A stretch of 21,240 nt of DNA. Source: Clostridia bacterium (lineage in GTDB: Bacteria; Bacillota_A; Clostridia; Christensenellales; Aristaeellaceae). The stretch covers positions 1 through 21,240 of the forward strand of contig JAFRMB010000080.1 in assembly GCA_017430945.1 (NCBI GenBank), read 5' to 3'. A program made the translations under genes and the position numbers. How positions within the stretch are numbered: the stretch's first letter is position 1; each line of letters starts with the position of its first letter. A model generated the notes under the pieces. The model worked only from the letters and a program-made list of their open reading frames with translations. It did not search any database and was not told where the DNA came from. This document shows, piece after piece, positions 7,375 through 14,696 of this stretch.

Positions 7375-8325
7375 ATGTCCCAGAAGATGGAAAAGCTAAA
7401 GGGCAGCAGGTATTACGGCCTCCTCCTGCTGGCGGTCATGCTGCTGTTCTTCTACGGCGTGTTCAAGATCCTCACGCCGTCCAACTTTGGTTCGCCCGCG
7501 AACCTGTCCTCCTACCTCCAGTCTTCGATCATCTACTCCGTCGGCGGCTGCGGGCTCTACTTCATCGTGGTGATGGGCCTGTTCGACTTTGCCGTCGGCT
7601 CCAACATCGTGCTTTCCTCGATCGTGGGCGTCATGCTGTCAAAGCAGTTCGGCTACGCCGGCTTCATCATCGGCTGCCTGGGCTGCGGTACGCTGATCGG
7701 CACCCTGATCGGTTTTCTGTACAACCGCCTGAACGTGCCATCGATGATCGTCACCGTGGGCCTCATGCTGATCTTCGAGAGCGTGGCCGTGTTCGTGGCG
7801 GGCGGCGACAAGCAGACGCTGGGCGAGGACCTGCGCTTCTTCAGCGGTGCGCCGGGCAACATCATCCTGGCGCTGCTGGCCTTCGCGTTCATGTACTTCA
7901 TACTGAACTACACGAAGATCGGCACCTACTGCTCGGCCATCGGCTCCAACGAGTTCACCGCGAAGAACATGGGCATCAACGTTCGGAAGTACAAGCTGAT
8001 CGGCTTCATGCTGCTGCACTTCTTCGTCGGCATCATGGCGATCCTGTCGGTCTCATACGGCACCACCATGACCGCGCTGACCGGCATGAGCACCATGAGC
8101 CGCAACTTCCAGCCGCTGATGGGCACGTTCTTCGGCGTGGCCTTCCGCAAGTACGGCATGCCGATCACGGCCATCGTGGTGGGCGAGTTCATCATCTCGC
8201 TGATCTTCAACGGCTTTGTGGCGCTGGGCGCGCCCACCACCATCCAGAACGTGGTGACTGGCGCGGCCCTGCTGGCGATCGTTGCGCTTACCGCGCGGGG
8301 CGGCAAGGGCAGCGTCGTGAAGTGA
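7375..8325 (+). CDS. CUT2 sugar ABC transporter permease 1 (RbsC-like)
   Basis: A 316-residue hydrophobic protein of the RbsC/BPD_transp_2 family. Several transmembrane helices are visible, starting with YYGLLLLAVMLLFFYGVF. The family pattern GLFDFAVGSNIVLSSIVGVM (equivalent to the GGIDLSVGS motif), FLYNRLNVPSMIVTVGLML and the C-terminal GAALLAIVALTAR are present. The start at 7375 follows AGGAAGAG; the frame stays open upstream through the hairpin region, which is read as untranslated. It forms the membrane pore with permease 2, probably as a heterodimer, and is followed 12 bp later by the ATPase. Confidence 0.9.
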   Translation: MSQKMEKLKGSRYYGLLLLAVMLLFFYGVFKILTPSNFGSPANLSSYLQSSIIYSVGGCGLYFIVVMGLFDFAVGSNIVLSSIVGVMLSKQFGYAGFIIGCLGCGTLIGTLIGFLYNRLNVPSMIVTVGLMLIFESVAVFVAGGDKQTLGEDLRFFSGAPGNIILALLAFAFMYFILNYTKIGTYCSAIGSNEFTAKNMGINVRKYKLIGFMLLHFFVGIMAILSVSYGTTMTALTGMSTMSRNFQPLMGTFFGVAFRKYGMPITAIVVGEFIISLIFNGFVALGAPTTIQNVVTGAALLAIVALTARGGKGSVVK

Positions 8326-8337
8326 GGAGGCGCGCGC

Positions 8338-9837
8338 ATGGATAAGAAGACATTGCTCGTCGCCGAGCACATCGACAAGCGCTTCGGCATCACCCACGCC
8401 GTCAACGACGTGTCCGTCACCATCGACGCCGGCGAGATCCGCGGGCTGATCGGCGAGAACGGCTCCGGCAAGAGCACGTTCTGCCAGATGCTCTGCGGCA
8501 TCTACAGCATCGGCGGGGGCACCTTCACGCTGGACGGCAAGCCGTTGCACATCAAAAACCAGGTGGAGGCCAACGACGCCGGCATCGCCATCATCGTGCA
8601 GGAGATGGGCACGCTCTCCGGCCTGACCGTGGCGGAGAACATCTTCCTGGGCCACGAGGAGCCCTTCATGCACTACGGCATCAAGGACACCCGCGCCATG
8701 AACCGCGAGGCCCAGCGCCTGCTGGACGCGTACGGCTTCGGACGCATCAAGGCCGGCACGATGATCGACCACTACAACTTCGAGGACCGCAAGGTGGTGG
8801 AGATCATCAAGGCCACCTACATGAAGCCCAGGATCCTGGTCATCGACGAGACCACGACGGCGCTTTCCCAGAACGGCCGCCTGGAGCTGTACAAGATCAT
8901 GGACGCCGTGCGCGCGGACGGCCGCTCGGTGATATTCATCAGCCATGACCTGGGCGAGGTGTTGGCCCACACCGACACCGTCACGATCCTGCGCGACGGC
9001 GAGTACATCGACACCGTGACCACCGGGGACGTCACCGAGGACGACCTCAAGCGCCTGATGGTGGGCCGCGAGATCGGCTCCGCCTACTACCGCACCGACT
9101 ACGGCACGCCCGTGTCCGACGAGGTGGTGCTGAGCGTCAAGGGCGTGCGCGTGCCCGGCGAGATCGAGGACATCACCTTTGATCTGCATCGCGGCGAGAT
9201 CCTTGGCTTCGGCGGCCTGTCCGAGTGCGGCATGCACGAGGTGGGCAAGGCGATCTTCGGCGCGTCGTGGGACCGCGAGGGCTCCGTCGCACTGGCAGAC
9301 GGCACGGCCATCAACGACATCCCCACGGCCATCCGGCACTCCATCGCCTACACCTCCAAGGACCGCGACAACGAATCGATCATCATCAACGAGTCCATCC
9401 GCAACAACGTGGTGCTGCCCTCGCTGGACGACCTGGCCAGCCACGGCCTGCTGAACCGGCGCAAACTGACGGGCTTCGCGAAGGAGCACGCCGAGAACAT
9501 GCAGACCAAGATGCAGGGCGTGGGCCAGTTCGTGTCCGACCTGTCCGGCGGCAACAAGCAGAAGGTGGTGCTGGCGCGCTGGATCGGCAAGGGAAGCGAC
9601 ATACTGGTGCTGGATTCGCCGACCCGTGGCATCGACGTCAAGGTCAAGCAGGCCATCTACGCGCTGATGGCGCAGATGAAGGAGCAGGGCAAGTCCATCA
9701 TCATGATCTCCGAGGAGATCCCCGAGCTGCTGGGCATGTCCGACCGCATCTTCGTCATGAAGGACGGCCGCATCAGCGGCGAATTCACACGCGATCCGGC
9801 GCTCAGCGAAGAGGACCTGATCGCGAAGATGGTATAA
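8338..9837 (+). CDS. CUT2 sugar ABC transporter ATPase, two nucleotide-binding domains
   Basis: A 499-residue double ATPase of the RbsA/MglA family. NBD1 has a canonical Walker A (GENGSGKST, 39-47), Walker B with catalytic Glu (ILVIDE, 166-171) and H-loop His203, but the signature region reads DHYNFEDRK (about 144-152) instead of LSxGQ. NBD2 has a degenerate Walker A (GFGGLSECGMHEVG, 290-303), an intact signature LSGGNKQ (402-408), and Walker B ILVLDSPTRGID in which Ser replaces the usual Glu. Only the composite site made from NBD1 Walker motifs and the NBD2 signature looks competent, an extreme form of the asymmetry known in this family. GAGGAGG precedes the ATG. Confidence 0.93.
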   Translation: MDKKTLLVAEHIDKRFGITHAVNDVSVTIDAGEIRGLIGENGSGKSTFCQMLCGIYSIGGGTFTLDGKPLHIKNQVEANDAGIAIIVQEMGTLSGLTVAENIFLGHEEPFMHYGIKDTRAMNREAQRLLDAYGFGRIKAGTMIDHYNFEDRKVVEIIKATYMKPRILVIDETTTALSQNGRLELYKIMDAVRADGRSVIFISHDLGEVLAHTDTVTILRDGEYIDTVTTGDVTEDDLKRLMVGREIGSAYYRTDYGTPVSDEVVLSVKGVRVPGEIEDITFDLHRGEILGFGGLSECGMHEVGKAIFGASWDREGSVALADGTAINDIPTAIRHSIAYTSKDRDNESIIINESIRNNVVLPSLDDLASHGLLNRRKLTGFAKEHAENMQTKMQGVGQFVSDLSGGNKQKVVLARWIGKGSDILVLDSPTRGIDVKVKQAIYALMAQMKEQGKSIIMISEEIPELLGMSDRIFVMKDGRISGEFTRDPALSEEDLIAKMV

Positions 9838-9850
9838 GGAGGCGGGGAAC

Positions 9851-10819
9851 ATGGAAAAGAAACATCAGAACGATCAGCAATCCAGGCTCCGCTCCTTCCT
9901 GTCGGGCGACGCCTTCAAGGCGATGCTGCCGCTCATCGGTTTCGTGGTCATCATCGTCGTGATGCACATCATGACCGACGGCAGGATCCTGACGCCCAAG
10001 AAGCTCAAGCTGCTGTTCTCGCAGATCTACTATCCCACCATCGTGGCTACCGGCGTGTTCTTCGTGATGACGCTGGGCTCCATCGACTTCACGGAGGGCT
10101 CCACGCTGGGCGTGGCCTCCATCGTGATCAGCGTGCTGTCCTTCACCAGCATCCCGCTGGCGATCCTGGGCGGCATCCTGACCGGCGCGGCCATCGGCGC
10201 CATCAACGGCTTCTTCCACGTGAAGTTCAAGCTGCAGAGCTTCATCGTCACCATCTGCACGATGTACCTGTTCCGCGGCGTTTGCGCCTACTTCACCACC
10301 GAGACCGCCGTGCCCGCCAGCGCCGCCATCAAGGCGCTGGACATCAACGGGCTCAAGATCGGCATCACCGTGGCGGTGCTCGTGGTGGCCTGGTTCCTGT
10401 TCACGTTCACCCGGATCGGCAACGATGTGAAGGCCGTGGGCTCCGGCGAGACCGCCGCGCGCTTCTCCGGCGTACACACCGACCGCGTCAAGTTCCTGGC
10501 CTTCGTGTGCGCCGGCGCGCTGACCGGCCTGGCGGCGTTCGTCAACGTCATCAAGGTCGGCTCCATCACCGCCACCGCGGGCAACCAGCTGGAGACCCAG
10601 ATCCTGATCTCGCTGGTGCTGGGCGGCCTGCCCATCACCGGCGGCGCAAAGGTGCGCTTCTCCAACGTGGTGGTCGGCACCCTGATGTACGCCGTGCTGA
10701 ACAGCGGCCTGTCCATACTGGGCTACGACCCTCAGACCCAGCAGCTGATCAAGGGCGTCATATTCCTGATCTTCGTCGCCCTGACCATCGACCGCAAGGC
10801 ACTGAAGGTCATTAAGTGA
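9851..10819 (+). CDS. CUT2 sugar ABC transporter permease 2 (RbsC-like)
   Basis: A 322-residue membrane protein of the same BPD_transp_2 family as permease 1 but clearly different in sequence. Motifs include FVMTLGSIDFTEGSTLGVAS, GAINGFFHVKFKLQSFIVTI, and the cytoplasmic EAA-like loop GNDVKAVGSGETAARFSGV. It starts 13 bp after the ATPase with AAGGAGG upstream. Two distinct permease genes flanking one ATPase recall ytfT/yjfF-type heterodimeric importers. It is the last gene of the operon, closed by the terminator at 10840. Confidence 0.9.
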   Translation: MEKKHQNDQQSRLRSFLSGDAFKAMLPLIGFVVIIVVMHIMTDGRILTPKKLKLLFSQIYYPTIVATGVFFVMTLGSIDFTEGSTLGVASIVISVLSFTSIPLAILGGILTGAAIGAINGFFHVKFKLQSFIVTICTMYLFRGVCAYFTTETAVPASAAIKALDINGLKIGITVAVLVVAWFLFTFTRIGNDVKAVGSGETAARFSGVHTDRVKFLAFVCAGALTGLAAFVNVIKVGSITATAGNQLETQILISLVLGGLPITGGAKVRFSNVVVGTLMYAVLNSGLSILGYDPQTQQLIKGVIFLIFVALTIDRKALKVIK

Positions 10820-10839
10820 CCGGTTTGGCGCATGCGAAC

Positions 10840-10877
10840 GGAGGGACGGCATTTGCCGTCCCTCCGATCATTTTTGT
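10840..10877 (+). terminator. intrinsic terminator of the sugar importer operon
   Basis: A perfect 11-bp stem (GGAGGGACGGC 10840-10850 with GCCGTCCCTCC 10855-10865), 4-nt ATTT loop, then GATCATTTTTGTT. It stands 21 bp after the permease 2 stop. The reverse direction lacks a T-run, so it mainly serves the plus-strand operon. Confidence 0.9.
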
Positions 10878-10900
10878 TGGTTTGTAAAGGCGCCGGTGCG

Positions 10901-11539
10901 CTACAGCTTAGAATAACCGAAGCTGTTGACGAGCGCATCCAGCCGGTGCCCGGCCTTGCACCAGGGGCAGTCCACGGCGTCGTGGGATTGATAGTCCGGC
11001 AGGTCGTGGGGATTGAACAGCCTGGTCACCGGCAGGCCGCCCAGGGTGTCCACCGTGGCGAATATGGCCGCGATGCCGACGGCTTTGCCGCCGTAGTAGG
11101 CGATGGCCTCGATGGCGGACTTTGCGGTGTAGCCGGTGGAGACGGAGGCCATCAGCACCAGCACGCTTTTACCCACGATCATGGGGGCGGTGTTCTCGCG
11201 GAAGATCAGCTGGCTGCCCACGGTGCGCTCGGGCGTCAGCACGTTGATGTCCTGGTTCTGGTTGATGTTCATGTAGCCCGCCTTGGTCATCTCGCTGGCC
11301 ATGCAGGCGGCGATGACTTCGGTGCCGTCCAGGCACAGTATGGTGTCGATCAGGGTGCTCGCCTTGTAATTCCTGGCCAGCTCCAGCGCCACCTTGCGCG
11401 CCTCGGAGAGGCAGAATTTCTGGCTGGTGACGTCGATGTAGTAGTTGATGTGGCTGTGGCCGGTGGCAAAGTGGCCCCTGCTCACCTTCAGGGCGATGTC
11501 CGCGTTGGACGTCGGATGCTTGATCAGCTCCATGGCCAT
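10901..11539 (-). CDS. PRTase-fold protein (orotate phosphoribosyltransferase-like) with altered PRPP loop
   Basis: A 212-residue type I phosphoribosyltransferase-like protein. Elements that fit the fold are YYIDVT near residue 34, TLIDTILCLDGTEVIAACMA (a substrate-side loop), and VLVLMASVSTGYTAKSAIEAIAYYG (126-150), which lies where the PRPP-binding loop should be. The two acidic residues normally starting that loop (E/D-D) are replaced by Met-Ala, although the STG end remains. The C-terminus has CPWCKAG, a possible metal-binding CxxC. It may be a specialised OPRT-like enzyme or a ligand sensor. Start at 11539 (MAMEL) is preferred because AAGGGAG lies about 8 bases upstream; 11557 is possible but its GGAGG is only two bases away. 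Confidence 0.7.
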   Translation of the reverse strand: MAMELIKHPTSNADIALKVSRGHFATGHSHINYYIDVTSQKFCLSEARKVALELARNYKASTLIDTILCLDGTEVIAACMASEMTKAGYMNINQNQDINVLTPERTVGSQLIFRENTAPMIVGKSVLVLMASVSTGYTAKSAIEAIAYYGGKAVGIAAIFATVDTLGGLPVTRLFNPHDLPDYQSHDAVDCPWCKAGHRLDALVNSFGYSKL

Positions 11540-11595
11540 GGTTCCCGCTCCCTTCATCGCCTCCGGACGACCCCGGCGGCGTTTGTTATGTTCAT

Positions 11596-11624
11596 ATTAT
11601 ATTACGTGGGTCCCATGTTGTCAA
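11596..11624 (-). promoter_or_regulatory. perfect-consensus sigma-A promoter for the PRTase-like gene
   Basis: TTGACA (11619-11624) and TATAAT (11596-11601) on the minus strand with a 17-bp spacer, an exact match to the vegetative consensus. The leader is about 50 nt. Confidence 0.88.
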
Positions 11625-11717
11625 TCGCCATCCGCGGGGCATCGCGCACGGCCGGGCGGATACGTGGATATATGACAGAATAATTTTAAAATTGTGGCCG
11701 ATTTTTGATGATTTGTA

Positions 11718-11747
11718 TTGAAATCGTGGCGAATGCTGTGGTATAAT
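11718..11747 (+). promoter_or_regulatory. sigma-A promoter for the SH3b protein gene
   Basis: TTGAAA (11718-11723) and TATAAT (11742-11747), 18-bp spacer. An AT-rich 12-bp palindrome AATTTTAAAATT (11682-11693) lies 24 bp upstream of the -35 box and could act as an UP-like element. Confidence 0.75.
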
Positions 11748-11823
11748 AGGTGCAGCCTGAGGATGGCCCCTGCGTTACCGGGTGTTTTTGAACGGGCTAA
11801 TCTGACATGGGAGGATCAAGGAT

Positions 11824-12336
11824 ATGAAGGCGGGAAACCTGATGCGGCGGATCGTCAGCGGCGTGCTGGCCGCGGTCCTGCTGCTGGCACTGGCCGTGCC
11901 TGCTCTGGCTGTCGGCGGCTCTTCCACGCTGGCCAAGAAGGGCGACAAGTACATCGTCGTGGCGTCGGCGCTGAACGTGCGCAGCAGCGCACACATGAGC
12001 GACAACATCATCCGCTCCATCAAGAAGGGCACCAAGGTCAGGTTCAGGTACGAGGATTCCGGCTGGTGGTATGTGAGCTATCCGCTCAAGAAGGCCACCA
12101 AATACGGCTTCGTCGACAAGCAGTTCCTGACCCGGAGCAATGTGCCGAAGAAGGGCACCTACAAGGTGACCGCGAAGTCGCTCGCCGTGAGGTCGGCTCC
12201 CAAGACCTACGCGAAGAAGCTGGGCTCGCTGAAGAAGAACGCGAAGGTCAAGGTAAAGGCGCTGAACGGCGACTGGGTGCGCATCACCTACAAGGGCAAG
12301 ACCGCCTGGATCGCGGCGAAGTATCTTAAAAAATAG
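11824..12336 (+). CDS. secreted protein with two bacterial SH3 domains
   Basis: A 170-residue exported protein. A signal peptide (basic MKAGNLMRRI start, hydrophobic core, VPALA cleavage site near residue 29) is followed by two SH3b repeats, residues about 43-103 (SALNVRSSAHMSDNIIRSIK, GWWYVSY, YGFVDKQFL) and 112-170 (KSLAVRSAPKTYAKKLGSLK, DWVRITYKGKTAWIAAKYL). The mature protein is strongly lysine-rich. SH3b domains bind peptidoglycan or wall polymers; no enzymatic domain is attached, so a wall-binding or accessory role is inferred. GGGAGG precedes the ATG by 9 bases and the gene has its own promoter. Confidence 0.88.
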   Translation: MKAGNLMRRIVSGVLAAVLLLALAVPALAVGGSSTLAKKGDKYIVVASALNVRSSAHMSDNIIRSIKKGTKVRFRYEDSGWWYVSYPLKKATKYGFVDKQFLTRSNVPKKGTYKVTAKSLAVRSAPKTYAKKLGSLKKNAKVKVKALNGDWVRITYKGKTAWIAAKYLKK

Positions 12337-12381
12337 CGCCGAAGCTCCGACCCGAACGGTCGCGCACTCATGACATCGGGA

Positions 12382-12428
12382 GATCCGGCGCCCGACGCAG
12401 ACATGCGTGGGGCGCCGGATCGGGTTTT
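12382..12428 (+). terminator. terminator hairpin 1 after the SH3b gene
   Basis: A 12-bp perfect stem (GATCCGGCGCCC 12382-12393 with 12410-12421) with an inner ACGCA/TGCGT extension, then GGGTTTT. The T-run is short, so read-through is plausible. Confidence 0.65.
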
Positions 12429-12479
12429 GGCAAAGCTCCAAAGCGGGGCAGGCAGAGGTGAGGTCTCCCCGTCTTCGAT

Positions 12480-12514
12480 CGATCCCGGCGGCATATCCGT
12501 CGGGATCGTTTTTT
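12480..12514 (+). terminator. terminator hairpin 2, strong T-run
   Basis: Stem CGATCCCG/CGGGATCG (12480-12487 with 12501-12508) with inner CGG/CCG, followed by six T residues (12509-12514). It lies about 60 bases beyond hairpin 1 and would catch read-through from the SH3b gene before it enters the converging lar operon. Confidence 0.8.
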
Positions 12515-12542
12515 AAAGGAGGCGGTTGCGCTCATATCTCTG

Positions 12543-12565
12543 GTTGAAAGACGGGGCCTTTCAAC
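12543..12565. repeat. inverted repeat downstream of larC
   Basis: An 8-bp perfect inverted repeat GTTGAAAG (12543-12550) and CTTTCAAC (12558-12565) with a 7-nt loop lies 14 bp after the larC stop. It lacks a T-run on the minus strand but is the only hairpin available to end or protect the larEBC transcript. Confidence 0.5.
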
Positions 12566-12579
12566 GGCCCGATCCGGGT

Positions 12580-13938
12580 TCAGCGGGAGGGCGGCTGGGA
12601 GATGGCGCGCAGCACGGTCTGCACGTCGAGCCCTTCCCGGCGGGCGATGGCCGTCACGTCGTCGAATTCCGGCTTGACGCGATCGACGCCGAAGCCGCGG
12701 GAGCGCTTGCCCCGCACTTCTCCCCAGGGGCTGTCGAGCGCCACGGCCTCCCGTTCGAGCGTGTAGCGCCGCAGCGTCTGGCAGCGCACGCCCAGTGTGG
12801 TCGTGTGGCGGAGCATGCATTCGGCCAGCCGGGATTCGTCCTCCGGCCGGCACAGGCAGCACAGTTGCTCGCCCGGGCGGCCTTTTTTCATGTGGATGGG
12901 CAGGGCGTACACGTCCAGCGCCCCGGCGTCCAGCAGCGCCTCCATGGCGAAGGCCAGCGCTTCGCCGGTCATGTCGTCCAGATTGCAGCAGAGCTCGGAG
13001 ACGTCGTCCCCGCGGGCGTTCATGTCGGATTCGCCCAGGAACACGCGCATGCAGTTGGCGCGCTCGAAATCCTTCGTGCCCATGCCGAAGCCGACCTTCT
13101 CTACGCGCATCGGCGGCATCGGGCCGAAGCTGTCGGCGAAGTGGGTGAGCAGCGCGGCGCCGGTGGGGGTGCAAAGCTCGCCCCGGACCTCGCCGCCATA
13201 GATGGGCGCGCCCTGCAGGATGCGCGCCGTGGCGGGGGCGGGCACCGGCAGCACGCCGTGAGCGCAGCGCACCTCGCCGCTGCCGACGTGTATGGGGGAG
13301 ACCACCACCCGGTCGGGCCTGAGCATGTCCATCAGCAGGCAGACGCCGGTGACGTCCGCCACCGCATCCAGCGCGCCGACCTCGTGGAAGTGCACCTGCT
13401 CCACCGTCGTGCCGTGCACCTCGGACTCCGCCGCCGCGATACGGGCATACACCGCCGCGGCGGCCTCTTTCACCGACGCCGGAACGTCCAGCGCGTCGAT
13501 GATGGCGCGTATGTCCGCCATGGAATGATGCGCGTGTGCATGATGATGGTCGTGGTCATGGCCATGATGGTCTTGGTCGTGTCCGTGATCATGATCGTCA
13601 TGCCCGTGTTCATGGTCATGATGATGCTCATGGTCATGATGGTCGTGGTCATGCCCGTGTATATGGTCATGATGATGGTCTTGGTCGTGTCCGTGATCAT
13701 GATCGTGGTCATGGTGATGGTCGTATGCCGTTTCCTCGCGGCCGTCTATGGTCACGGCGATGTGGGTGCCGGTGATGCCGCACTTCTGTGAAGCCCTGCG
13801 TTCAAAGCGCACGCCCGGCAGGCCCAGACGGTCCAGTCGTTCGACCGCGGCGTCGGGATCGGGCAGCAATTCGCACAGGGCGGCCATCAGCATGTCCCCG
13901 GCGGCGCCCATGGCACATTCGATATACAGCGTCTTCAT
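12580..13938 (-). CDS. larC: LarC, nickel insertion enzyme for the nickel-pincer cofactor, with a large His/Asp tract
   Basis: A 452-residue LarC in one continuous frame, unlike lactobacilli where larC1/larC2 are joined by frameshifting. LarC uses CTP to insert nickel into the pyridinium bis-thiocarboxylate made by LarB and LarE. Family features include the N-terminal ECAMGAAGDMLMAAL, VEQVHFHEVGALDAVADVTG, GELCTPTGAALL, CNLDDMTGEALAFAMEALLDAGALDVY and KKGRPGEQLCCLCRPE. Residues 73-138 form a low-complexity tract of 36 His and 18 Asp, an expected nickel-binding reservoir. The DNA of this tract contains duplicated segments. The ATG overlaps the larB stop by 4 bp (ATGA), so expression is coupled. 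Confidence 0.95.
   Translation of the reverse strand: MKTLYIECAMGAAGDMLMAALCELLPDPDAAVERLDRLGLPGVRFERRASQKCGITGTHIAVTIDGREETAYDHHHDHDHDHGHDQDHHHDHIHGHDHDHHDHEHHHDHEHGHDDHDHGHDQDHHGHDHDHHHAHAHHSMADIRAIIDALDVPASVKEAAAAVYARIAAAESEVHGTTVEQVHFHEVGALDAVADVTGVCLLMDMLRPDRVVVSPIHVGSGEVRCAHGVLPVPAPATARILQGAPIYGGEVRGELCTPTGAALLTHFADSFGPMPPMRVEKVGFGMGTKDFERANCMRVFLGESDMNARGDDVSELCCNLDDMTGEALAFAMEALLDAGALDVYALPIHMKKGRPGEQLCCLCRPEDESRLAECMLRHTTTLGVRCQTLRRYTLEREAVALDSPWGEVRGKRSRGFGVDRVKPEFDDVTAIARREGLDVQTVLRAISQPPSR
13564..13706. repeat. direct DNA repeats inside the larC His tract
   Basis: An identical 35-bp segment occurs at 13564-13598 and 13672-13706, 108 bp (36 codons) apart, encoding HDHGHDQDHH-type sequence twice. 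A second near-identical segment begins at 13599 and 13650, 51 bp (17 codons) apart. Both offsets keep the frame, which shows tract growth by in-frame duplication. Confidence 0.9.
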
Positions 13939-14696
13939 GCGTCGATCCCCCTCATTTGGTTGATGCGATTGGCGAGGTAGCCCGCGCCAAAGCCGTTGTC
14001 TATGTTCACGACGGATACGCCGCTCGCGCAGGCGTTCAGCATGGACAGCAGGGCCGACAGCCCGCCGAAGTTGGCGCCATAGCCCACGGATGTGGGCACG
14101 GCGACCACCGGGCAGCTCACCAGTCCTCCGATCACGCTGGCCAGTGCGCCCTCCATGCCGGCGACGGCCACCACGCAGCGGGCGGCCTGAAGCTCCGTCA
14201 CGTGTGAAAGCAGCCGGTGCAGGCCGGCGACGCCCACGTCGTAGAGCCGGGTGACCCTGCTGCCGAGCGTTTCGGCGGTCAGCGCGGCCTCTTCACATAC
14301 GGCCAGGTCGCTGGTGCCGCCGGAGGCCACCACCACACTGCCCACCAGCGGCCGCGGCCGGCGGTTGGCCACGCCGATGCGCGAGACGGGGTCATAGCTG
14401 AGCGGATGCGCCCGGTCGACGGCCTCGGCCTTTTCCGGGTCCAGCCGGGTGACGAGTATGTTCCCGGTACCGGCGCCGATCATGCGGGAGAGTATGGCGA
14501 CGATCTGTTCGGCGGTCTTGCCTGCGCCGTAGATGACCTCGCCCGCGCCGTTGCGCAGCATGCGGTGGTGGTCGATCTTGGCAAATCCGATGTCCTCATA
14601 GGGCGCCCGATCGAACAGGGCGAGCGCGTCCTCGGGGGACAGCGCGCCGTCCCGCACGTCGCTCAGCGCCCTGAGCAGCTGTTCTCTGTCCATCAT
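13935..14696 (-). CDS. larB: LarB, pyridinium-3,5-biscarboxylic acid mononucleotide synthase
   Basis: A 253-residue protein. LarB carboxylates nicotinic acid adenine dinucleotide at C5 and hydrolyses it to the biscarboxylic acid mononucleotide, the first step of nickel-pincer cofactor synthesis. The N-terminal region (FAKIDHHRMLRNGAGEVIYG) and the PurE-like C-terminal domain (VASGGTSDLAVCEEAALTAE, GMEGALASVIGGLVSCPVVA, VPTSVGYGANFGGLSALLSM, VNIDNGFGAG) are complete. The ATG at 14696 shares one base with the larE stop (TGATG) and the 3' end overlaps larC by 4 bp, so the protein lies in a fully coupled operon. GGAGG is located 10 bases upstream, within larE. Confidence 0.95.
   Translation of the reverse strand: MMDREQLLRALSDVRDGALSPEDALALFDRAPYEDIGFAKIDHHRMLRNGAGEVIYGAGKTAEQIVAILSRMIGAGTGNILVTRLDPEKAEAVDRAHPLSYDPVSRIGVANRRPRPLVGSVVVASGGTSDLAVCEEAALTAETLGSRVTRLYDVGVAGLHRLLSHVTELQAARCVVAVAGMEGALASVIGGLVSCPVVAVPTSVGYGANFGGLSALLSMLNACASGVSVVNIDNGFGAGYLANRINQMRGIDA

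Noticed and set aside
13536..13722. Repetitive DNA that at first sight suggests a repeat array or CRISPR-like element
   Set aside because: The repeats have no regular spacer/repeat alternation and translate in frame to the His/Asp tract of LarC.
12526..13791. A 421-codon plus-strand open frame starting with TTG and preceded by AAAGGAGG, antisense to larC
   Set aside because: The larC protein on the other strand has full family motifs. The antisense product is low-complexity, typical of a GC-rich shadow frame, and the SD-like sequence follows a terminator T-run by chance.
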